Below are positions 6,267-12,243 of a stretch of 13,323 nt of DNA, piece by piece (position 1 is the first letter of the stretch; each line of letters starts with the position of its first letter). Made by a program: the position numbers and the translations under genes. The stretch comes from an uncultured Candidatus Saccharibacteria bacterium (GTDB lineage Bacteria; Patescibacteria; Saccharimonadia; Saccharimonadales; UBA4665). The notes under the pieces were generated by a model. It saw only the letters and a program-made list of their open reading frames with translations. It searched no databases and was not told where the DNA came from. The stretch spans positions 1-13,323 of the forward strand of contig CAIYEO010000005.1 in assembly GCA_903925195.1 (NCBI GenBank). Direction: 5' to 3'.

Positions 6267-7724
6267 TTAGTGACCGGCAGATGTTGCAATATCGAAATCA
6301 GCTTTTGGCTCACGGTTTTGCTTAATAAGGAAAGCGGATAGTAGAAATGCTAACACTGCAAAACCAACGCCGACTAGGAATGCATCGTGGTAGCTGTGAA
6401 CTTGAGCATATAGGTATAGATTGGGTTGAGTCGGGTTATTAGCTATGTATTTAGTTATAGCACTTGCTGACACTCCAGATAGTATAGCTAGACCAATTGC
6501 TCCACCAATTTGCTGGGAAGTATTTAGTAGACCCGAAGCTAATCCTGATTTTTCCTTAGGAACACCTGAGGTTGCTGCAATAGTAATTGATACAAAAATT
6601 ATTCCAAGGCCTAATGCGACTAAGATGATTCCTGGAAAAACACTTTTCCAATATGTCCCATTAACCTGGATGTTAGATAGATATAATAAACCTAGTGCTA
6701 GAAATGCAGGAGCTACCATCAATGGTTTTTTATAGCCAAACTTCCCTACTATCTTCGCCATTCGAGATGCTGTAAAGCCAATTACGAATGTTATAGGCAA
6801 AAAGCTTAGGCCAGATTTTACTGGAGAAAAATGGAGTACTTCTTGTAAGTAAAGAGTTAAGAAAAAGAACATTGAATAAAGACAAGCTGTAATTGGAAAC
6901 TGAGTTAAGTTGGCAGCCGCTATATTTCCAACCTTGAAAATATCTAGAGGTATTAAAGGGTGCTCTTTTCTTTGTTCGTTGACGATAAAAGCTATTAAAA
7001 GCGCAATACTTGTTCCGAAGAATGCGAGAATAGTCGAATTGGTCCAACCTTTGCTTGGGGCCTGTGTTAATCCATAAACTAATGTCATCACACCGGTTGT
7101 TACTAGTAGCGCTCCTGAAAGATCTAAGTGACGATGTTTAACAGTTGAATGGTAATTGTCTACGTAATAAAACGCCGCGGCTATAACCATTATTCCAATA
7201 GGTACATTAATAAAGAAGTTCCATCTCCAGTTTAGGTACTGAGTTAGAATTCCACCAATCAATACTCCTGCGGCTGCTCCACCGGCAGCGATGCCTCCCC
7301 ATATACTTAAGGCTTTATTTCGTTCGTGACCTTCTTTAAAAGTTGCGAGCACTATAGATAGGGCTGCTGGTGACATAATAGCTGCAGCTATACCTTGAAT
7401 AGCCCTAGTAATTTCTAGCATTAGTGAGCTTTGAGCTAGTCCGGTAACTAATGAAGCAATAACGAATAGTCCAACTCCTAGTGTGAACATTCTTCTTCGT
7501 CCAAATAAATCTGCAGCTCTACCGCCAAGCAGCAAGAAGCCACCAAAAGTTAATGTGTAGGCTGTGACAATCCACTGAAGATTAGATGTACTAGTAAAGT
7601 GTAATGACTTATATATTGAGGGCAATGCTACGTTAACGATTGATACATCTAGAACTACCATGAACTGAGCTAATGCCACGATCGCTAGTATTAAATTTTT
7701 ATGTGTCGGCTTATTCTTTGCCAT
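6267..7724 (-). CDS. DHA2-family MFS drug exporter (14 TM), actinobacterial-like
   Basis: Inner-membrane proton-coupled efflux permease, substrate unknown. 485 residues with about 14 hydrophobic segments. Motif D1 LDVSIVNVALPSI (25-37), motif A GGRAADLFGRRR (67-78), motif B around R107 (TRAIQGIAAA, 106-115), a Gly-rich motif C region (GVLIGGIL, 153-160) and WRWNFFINVPIG (166-177). It differs clearly from the MFS protein at 485-2053, so this is not a recent local duplication. The GGRAADLFGRRR style and Ala/Gly-rich helices recall exporters of Actinobacteria, the usual hosts of Saccharibacteria; this is an impression, not a test. A strong AGGAG lies 5 bases before the ATG. The gene has its own promoter, overlapped by a 25-bp palindrome, so it is probably controlled by a repressor encoded elsewhere. 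Confidence 0.93.
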   Translation of the reverse strand: MAKNKPTHKNLILAIVALAQFMVVLDVSIVNVALPSIYKSLHFTSTSNLQWIVTAYTLTFGGFLLLGGRAADLFGRRRMFTLGVGLFVIASLVTGLAQSSLMLEITRAIQGIAAAIMSPAALSIVLATFKEGHERNKALSIWGGIAAGGAAAGVLIGGILTQYLNWRWNFFINVPIGIMVIAAAFYYVDNYHSTVKHRHLDLSGALLVTTGVMTLVYGLTQAPSKGWTNSTILAFFGTSIALLIAFIVNEQRKEHPLIPLDIFKVGNIAAANLTQFPITACLYSMFFFLTLYLQEVLHFSPVKSGLSFLPITFVIGFTASRMAKIVGKFGYKKPLMVAPAFLALGLLYLSNIQVNGTYWKSVFPGIILVALGLGIIFVSITIAATSGVPKEKSGLASGLLNTSQQIGGAIGLAILSGVSASAITKYIANNPTQPNLYLYAQVHSYHDAFLVGVGFAVLAFLLSAFLIKQNREPKADFDIATSAGH

Positions 7725-7754
7725 TTATTCTCCTATTATTTTAGTGATTGTTTT

Positions 7755-7779
7755 CTTTGCTATATAAAGTATAGCAAAG
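7755..7779. repeat. 10-bp perfect inverted repeat over the MFS promoter (candidate operator)
   Basis: CTTTGCTATA, a 5-base centre, then TATAGCAAAG. On the minus strand it contains the extended -10 element and the likely start site. A dimeric repressor bound here would block RNA polymerase, as TetR and MarR family proteins do at efflux-pump genes. It lies 19 bases after the zwf stop but has no T-run, so it is not a standard terminator. Confidence 0.6.
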
Positions 7780-7796
7780 ACATTAAGGCTATTCAA
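7768..7796 (-). promoter_or_regulatory. Promoter of the MFS exporter at 6267-7724
   Basis: TTGAAT (complement of 7791-7796), a 17-base spacer ending in TGC, then TATACT (complement of 7768-7773): a fair -35, consensus spacing and an extended -10. The start would be near 7761, giving a leader of about 36 bases that includes the AGGAG site. Confidence 0.65.
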
Positions 7797-7798
7797 AA

Positions 7799-9190
7799 TT
7801 ACAGTAGATGCTCAGTACTGGGTCCCTCGGTGCCCTTCTTGTAAGTTAGTAAATCGTTGCCTGATCCTGACCAAGCCTTAACGATATTATCTAAAGCTTT
7901 CCATGCAGCTAATATTTCTTTGCTAGTTGAAAATAGTGTTCTATCTCCTTTGAAAGCATCAATTAGGACTCGCTCATAAGCATCGGGATGTTTAACGTCT
8001 ATCTTTTCTTCAAGATAGTTTAAGTTTAGTACAGTGTTTTTGGTTTTTGCATTAAAGCCAGGTTCCTTAACTATTAGAGTTAGCTTAATCCCCTCATGTG
8101 GTTGGATGCGAAAGATGAGACTATTTTGAGGTAAATCTGCCTGATTGGGCTTAAATATTATTTTAATGTCAGTATATTTTTCATTCAAGGCCTTACCAGT
8201 TTGTAAAACAAAATTCACTCTATTCCACCGCTTAGTTGAAGAGCTTAATCTAATTGCAGCGAATGTTTCAATTATTGAGTTTGGATTGTTTACTTCTTGT
8301 TTGTAGCCATCATATTGTCCCCGGATGGTCATCTTGGAGACTTCTGAGCTAGCTATTGGGTTTAGTGATTCAAGTGCTTTTAGCTTTGCCTTGTGGAGTG
8401 ATTCGCTATTCATTATTTTTGGTACATCTAGTATTACTATCGCTAGTAACTGAATTAAATGACTTTGTATAAAATCTATTAATGCGCCAGTTTGTTCGTA
8501 GAAAACTTCCCTTCCCTGGATGTCTATTTTTTCAAAAGCAGTAATAACTATAGAATCAATGTTCTTCGCATCCCACGTTTTCTCGAAAATGTTATTACGT
8601 CTAAATATAACTATATTTTGAACTGTTTCTTTAGCTAGGTAGTGATCGATGCGGAAAATCTGTTCTTCCAGGAAATATTTAGATAAGGCGCCAATTAGTT
8701 CTTTAGCAGATTTACCGTCATAACCAAAAGGCTTTTCGATAAGCAATTTGGCATTACTATGATTAAGCCCATGACTACCTAGTTCTGCGACTATACCTTC
8801 AGTAACTTTAGGTGGTACTGACATATAGAATAGATGATTCATTTTTAGACCATTATTTTTATCTATCTTATCTAATGCAGTCTTTAGTTTTTTGAACTCT
8901 CCCATTTTAGACAAATCTATCTGCAATACTTGGAGAATAGATTTAAATTTAGCGATCGTTGCCGGATCATAGTTTCCATCTTCGGACTGAATGCCTTCTT
9001 CTATATTTTTTAGTATGTCTTTTTCGGTTAAGTTTTGCCGAGTTAAGCCTAGGATAACTGTTTCTTTTGGCAGTAAGTCATCTTTGAGAAGATGATAAAT
9101 GGCTGGTAGTAGTTTCTTTTTAGCAAGATCTCCGGTAATACCAAATACAATGAGCACACCAGGATTTAGGTTTTTGTTCAGATTTGTCAT
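7799..9190 (-). CDS. zwf: Glucose-6-phosphate 1-dehydrogenase
   Basis: Oxidises glucose 6-phosphate to 6-phosphogluconolactone with NAD(P)+, the first step of the oxidative pentose phosphate pathway, in the cytoplasm. 463 residues, slightly shorter than the usual 480-510. The N-terminal nucleotide fold has GITGDLAKKKLLPA (17-30); EKPFG (152-156) and RIDHYLAKETVQN (180-192) form the substrate site. Asp182 and His244 correspond to the catalytic Asp-His pair, with His183 and Lys187 as phosphate and substrate contacts. GALIDFIQSHLIQLL (235-249) is the family's GALRDxxQNHxxQ segment with Ile for Arg and Ser for Asn, a mild oddity. NSLIFRIQPHEGIKL near residue 360 is the conserved C-terminal strand. 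Its ATG overlaps the gnd stop (ATGA), so translation is coupled. Last gene of the four-gene operon. Confidence 0.95.
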   Translation of the reverse strand: MTNLNKNLNPGVLIVFGITGDLAKKKLLPAIYHLLKDDLLPKETVILGLTRQNLTEKDILKNIEEGIQSEDGNYDPATIAKFKSILQVLQIDLSKMGEFKKLKTALDKIDKNNGLKMNHLFYMSVPPKVTEGIVAELGSHGLNHSNAKLLIEKPFGYDGKSAKELIGALSKYFLEEQIFRIDHYLAKETVQNIVIFRRNNIFEKTWDAKNIDSIVITAFEKIDIQGREVFYEQTGALIDFIQSHLIQLLAIVILDVPKIMNSESLHKAKLKALESLNPIASSEVSKMTIRGQYDGYKQEVNNPNSIIETFAAIRLSSSTKRWNRVNFVLQTGKALNEKYTDIKIIFKPNQADLPQNSLIFRIQPHEGIKLTLIVKEPGFNAKTKNTVLNLNYLEEKIDVKHPDAYERVLIDAFKGDRTLFSTSKEILAAWKALDNIVKAWSGSGNDLLTYKKGTEGPSTEHLL

Positions 9191-10092
9191 GACCTATTGA
9201 TAGCGTGTCCACCAAACTTATTTCTGAGTGCAGCCAGTAATTTAGTGGCGAAATTAACCTCACCAGCTTTTGTTTCTAGTCTCACTTGCCTAGCAGCTCT
9301 AATGGATGGCATGTCGACATTAAAAGTTCTGCCAGATTCCAGAGCCCAAGCTGCTTCGCCCGATTCAGCGACAAAACCATCTATGCCATCAAGATTTGGA
9401 TTTTCTTTAAATATCTCTAGCGCTAAACCATTAAGCGTAGATTCAATAATGCTACCTTTTTGCCAAACTGTAGCAACGTTAGCTAGGTCAACATTCTTAT
9501 ATGGCCCATCTTTTAGTAGTCTGTAACCTTCAGCTAGGCTTTCCATAACACCATATTCAACAGCGTTATGAACCATCTTAACGAAGTGTCCAGCTCCATT
9601 GGTCCCAAAATATTTATAGGTACCGTTAGGTAGAGATAATGCCCTTAATACTGGTTCGATGAATTTGAAAGTTTCCTGATTACCACCAACCATCATTGAA
9701 AAACCATTTTCCATGCCTAGTATGCCACCGCTAGTTCCAACATCTATAAAGTTAATCTGCATCGATGAGGCTTTAGTGGAATGAATAATTGTTTGTCGAT
9801 AGTCAGAATTACCACCATCGATTAAAAGATCTCCTGGTTCTAGAATGTTTAACCAGGTATCCATCGCTTCAGATACTACGCTTGCTGGTATCATCATCCA
9901 GATTACTACTCTATCTGTTCCAAAGGCATGAACTAGTTCAACTGGATCATCATAGACTTTGAGGCCAGCGGCTACCGCTAGCTTTCTTTGGTCAAGACTA
10001 ATATCATGGGCAAAAACCTCGTGATTGCTAGCGGATAACATCTTAGCAATTTGGATGCCCATCTTTCCGAGACCTGAAACAGCTATTTTCAT
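9187..10092 (-). CDS. gnd: 6-Phosphogluconate dehydrogenase, decarboxylating, short form
   Basis: Converts 6-phosphogluconate to ribulose 5-phosphate and CO2, reducing NAD(P)+. 301 residues, the short form (GntZ/YqeC type) without the long C-terminal helical domain of the 470-residue enzyme. Landmarks: Rossmann GLGKMG (7-12), DGGNS (92-96), DVGTSGGILGMENG (117-130) with the SGG substrate loop, and GAGHFVKMVHNAVEYG (166-181) with catalytic Lys172, His175, Asn176 and Glu179. Asp30 at the end of the second strand (AHDIS), where long forms have an NRT-like phosphate-binding motif, suggests NAD+ preference; this is inferred. AGGAG lies about 9 bases before the ATG. The start overlaps the pgl stop by 4 bases and its own stop overlaps the zwf start by 4. 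Confidence 0.94.
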   Translation of the reverse strand: MKIAVSGLGKMGIQIAKMLSASNHEVFAHDISLDQRKLAVAAGLKVYDDPVELVHAFGTDRVVIWMMIPASVVSEAMDTWLNILEPGDLLIDGGNSDYRQTIIHSTKASSMQINFIDVGTSGGILGMENGFSMMVGGNQETFKFIEPVLRALSLPNGTYKYFGTNGAGHFVKMVHNAVEYGVMESLAEGYRLLKDGPYKNVDLANVATVWQKGSIIESTLNGLALEIFKENPNLDGIDGFVAESGEAAWALESGRTFNVDMPSIRAARQVRLETKAGEVNFATKLLAALRNKFGGHAINRS

Positions 10093-10760
10093 CTTTTATC
10101 TCCTATAAAATCATTATATACATTAACATTATGAATCTTATGAAAAATAAGGCAAGGTGCATTATTGACTGACTTAGTATTTTCCATTAAATCTACTAGT
10201 GGTAATTGCTTGTCTATGCCAAAACTAAAAATGTAGGCGATATTTAGTTTACTTATGGCATTCAGCGTTAATGTGATTCTCGTAAAGTCAGGTCCATGAT
10301 AAGATACAGCATTGTCATCGTTCACGGTTCCAATAGATTGTGGTAATACCCCAACAGTATGACCATCTAGACCTATGCCAAACTGACCAATTGAAATATC
10401 CGCCCAGTCCAAGAGTTCATCAAACTTACGGCTAAAATCTGAAGTAGTTTCTATAATCGATTTTTCTGCTAGGATTCCATTAAATGTTGCAGTACCAGAA
10501 TCGAATCCAGCATCCATGAGCTGTTGTTCGTTAGAATCTTTATGACCTTTTTTGCCATATCTCTCGTCTCCAAGCAAGATCTTAAGATTACTACAATGAG
10601 CTTGATCTAGATTTCTCATAATTGTAGTTTCTATTTGCAGGTTGGATCCGCCAGATATAATCCAGAGGACTTTTTTGCCTTGATTAATAAGAGAGTTAAT
10701 TTCTTTAGTGAGATCAATCTCGCCAAGTCCAGGATTGGAGGTCTTTATGAAGTTAAGCAT
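10089..10760 (-). CDS. pgl: 6-Phosphogluconolactonase (DevB/SugarP-isomerase-like)
   Basis: Hydrolyses 6-phosphogluconolactone to 6-phosphogluconate, between Zwf and Gnd. 223 residues, typical of the DevB-type enzyme. Visible motifs: ISGGSN (35-40), the phosphate-binding strand and turn; LLGDERYG (62-69) and KDSNEQQL (74-81), matching the family's DER and SN segments; and GIGLDGHTVGVLP (128-140), the family hallmark with Asp132 and His134 in the active site. The ATG is 3 bases after the stop of the DUF3048 gene and has no clear Shine-Dalgarno, so it probably relies on coupled translation. Its stop overlaps the gnd start (ATGA). The adjacent gnd and zwf make the assignment firm. Confidence 0.92.
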   Translation of the reverse strand: MLNFIKTSNPGLGEIDLTKEINSLINQGKKVLWIISGGSNLQIETTIMRNLDQAHCSNLKILLGDERYGKKGHKDSNEQQLMDAGFDSGTATFNGILAEKSIIETTSDFSRKFDELLDWADISIGQFGIGLDGHTVGVLPQSIGTVNDDNAVSYHGPDFTRITLTLNAISKLNIAYIFSFGIDKQLPLVDLMENTKSVNNAPCLIFHKIHNVNVYNDFIGDKR

Positions 10761-10763
10761 AGT

Positions 10764-12128
10764 TTACTTATAGCTTACGCCACCATCACTACTAACAGCA
10801 GTTATCCAAGTTTGACCAGCGTTTAATTTGACTGGTTTGCCGGCAGCGTCAGTGAATTTAATCTGATCTGTATTAGAAGCTTTTGTCCAGGTTGCTTTAG
10901 TGACTTCGCCATCTTGGAATATGTTAGCGTTACCACTGCCAATTGTTGTGTAGTTAGAATAATATGCACCAGATGAGTCAAGGGCACCTTGTCCGAGTGG
11001 TGTAATCATACCAATCACTACTTTTGGAGTAATGTTCGAGGGTTTGCCGGCAGCGTCTAGTTCAGTGTGAACAATTCCATTTTCACTTCTTGTGTAGTTG
11101 TTTGTACTTGGGTTATAGGTAAAACTTGGATCGTAGTAAAAACCAGATAATTTGAAATTGATATTACTGGCAGTTGGTGTCTTTATTGGAGCATCTTTCT
11201 TTCTGTCAAAACCAGTGTAGGTTGATGAGGTATAGCCTTTAGAAGTTTCGAGTGTATTTAGAGTAGCGATACTAGTATAGACATTATGAGGTGCATAACG
11301 AGAGCTGATTCTTTGGTATGAGCCACCGTTGGCAAATTGGTTCAAGTCTTTTACTCCCCAGGCGCTAATATCCGCTAGGGCATCTGGGCTACCACCAACA
11401 TGTGCGTAAGCTGCGTCAAAGCCCATAAGCCAAGATACGTAATATGGTCTAGCGCTTCTAATTGGTCCTACATAATCTGGCTGAGTATCTTGAAAAATTC
11501 CCATAAATCTAGTAACTCCACCTTCAGCGATGGCTTCAAAAACAACTCCTGCCTGATCAAGTCCGGACTGAGGACGAGCATCTAAGCTATTTTCTATCAT
11601 TACGGCTGTAACTTGTCTTTTATTAACATCAGGACTAACTGGTAATCCAGTTAATGTTGATGGCACAGTAGTTGGAACTACTACTTTTTTCACTGTAATT
11701 TTTTTAGTAGGGATAATCGATTGTTTATTCTTCCCGTTAAAGACCAGTAGGTATAATGCGGCAGCTATAAGTAGCAATACGAGTACAGCTATTACTGATA
11801 TGATAATTTTTTTCTTTTTTGATAGTGATTTAAACCAAGCAATTGGATTTCGCTTTTTAGGTTTATTATCCTTATCGGAATCTAGTTTCATGTCTAAATC
11901 TTTATCTCCAGTGATGCTATCTTCAGCACTCGCTTGTTCAGGTGTCTTAAAGGGTGTTTCTTCATCTTCCCAGTTATCTATTTCTAAATCGACGTCAGCT
12001 TTCTTCGGGGGCTCTACTAGCTGAGGAGCGGTTATCGGTTTGACAGGGTCTACTCTATCTGTGAAATGATTAACTTTTATCTTTACTGCGCCGCTATTTT
12101 TGTTTGTTTTTTTAATATCCATATCCAT
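10764..12128 (-). CDS. DUF3048 (YerB-like) single-pass membrane protein
   Basis: 454 residues. Residues 1-105 are a charged, probably disordered cytoplasmic tail, acidic between 45 and 88 then basic (KPKKRN, SKKKK). One membrane helix spans about 108-130, followed by an external basic, Thr/Val-rich linker to about 158. The rest is a two-part YerB/DUF3048 domain: LTGLPVSPDVNKRQVTAVMI (159-178), ENSLDARPQSGLDQAGVVFE (179-198), GGVTRFMGIF (203-212), GPIRSARPYY (221-230) and YAHVGGSPDAL (241-251), then the C-terminal half with the FYYDPSFTYNPSTNNYTR segment and a closing LNAGQTWI strand. The family is widespread in Gram-positives, is probably external or envelope-facing, and has no established activity that I know of. 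An ATG six bases downstream (12122) is an alternative start. It heads the pentose phosphate operon. Confidence 0.88.
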   Translation of the reverse strand: MDMDIKKTNKNSGAVKIKVNHFTDRVDPVKPITAPQLVEPPKKADVDLEIDNWEDEETPFKTPEQASAEDSITGDKDLDMKLDSDKDNKPKKRNPIAWFKSLSKKKKIIISVIAVLVLLLIAAALYLLVFNGKNKQSIIPTKKITVKKVVVPTTVPSTLTGLPVSPDVNKRQVTAVMIENSLDARPQSGLDQAGVVFEAIAEGGVTRFMGIFQDTQPDYVGPIRSARPYYVSWLMGFDAAYAHVGGSPDALADISAWGVKDLNQFANGGSYQRISSRYAPHNVYTSIATLNTLETSKGYTSSTYTGFDRKKDAPIKTPTASNINFKLSGFYYDPSFTYNPSTNNYTRSENGIVHTELDAAGKPSNITPKVVIGMITPLGQGALDSSGAYYSNYTTIGSGNANIFQDGEVTKATWTKASNTDQIKFTDAAGKPVKLNAGQTWITAVSSDGGVSYK

Positions 12129-12138
12129 ATACCTATAT

Positions 12139-12144
12139 ATTATA
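12139..12144 (-). promoter_or_regulatory. -10 box of the DUF3048-pgl-gnd-zwf operon
   Basis: TATAAT on the minus strand, 10 bases before the ATG at 12128. The start would be near 12132, so the leader is about 4 bases. A weak AGG lies between. The -35 is poor: TTTTGG at 17-base spacing, or TTGGTT at 15. It drives all four genes, since later gaps are 3 bases or overlaps. Confidence 0.5.
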
Positions 12145-12205
12145 TTAGTTTTAAGGCATAACCAAAATATAAGGGCTAAGTTTTATATAAAAAACAAATT
12201 AAAAT

Positions 12206-12230
12206 GCTTAACTTCACCAGATAATTAAGC
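12206..12230. repeat. Inverted repeat GCTTAA-N13-TTAAGC in the divergent promoter region
   Basis: Two 6-bp arms, centres 19 bases apart, lie on the -35 region and the end of the spacer of the plus-strand promoter, touching its -10 box. The roughly two-turn spacing would suit a dimeric DNA-binding protein. Short arms in AT-rich DNA can arise by chance. Confidence 0.35.
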
Positions 12231-12236
12231 TATAAT
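12208..12236 (+). promoter_or_regulatory. Promoter of the plus-strand polybasic membrane protein gene, leaderless
   Basis: TTAACT (12208-12213), 17 bases, TATAAT (12231-12236). Counting 7 bases from the -10 puts the start at 12243-12244, the A of the second in-frame ATG. The first ATG at 12238 would lie upstream of the start site. No Shine-Dalgarno is present. Confidence 0.6.
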
Positions 12237-12243
12237 TATGCTT

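Noticed and set aside
7755..7779. Inverted repeat read as the zwf terminator
   Set aside because: The minus-strand sequence after the hairpin is AAAACAATC rather than a U-run, and the repeat contains a good extended -10 box.
11800..12024. Open frame on the plus strand within the DUF3048 gene
   Set aside because: It is the complement of the low-complexity acidic tail and membrane helix of the DUF3048 protein, without initiation signals.
12238..12240. Upstream in-frame ATG of the polybasic membrane protein gene
   Set aside because: It lies two bases after the -10 box, hence probably upstream of the transcription start; the ATG at 12244 coincides with the predicted start.
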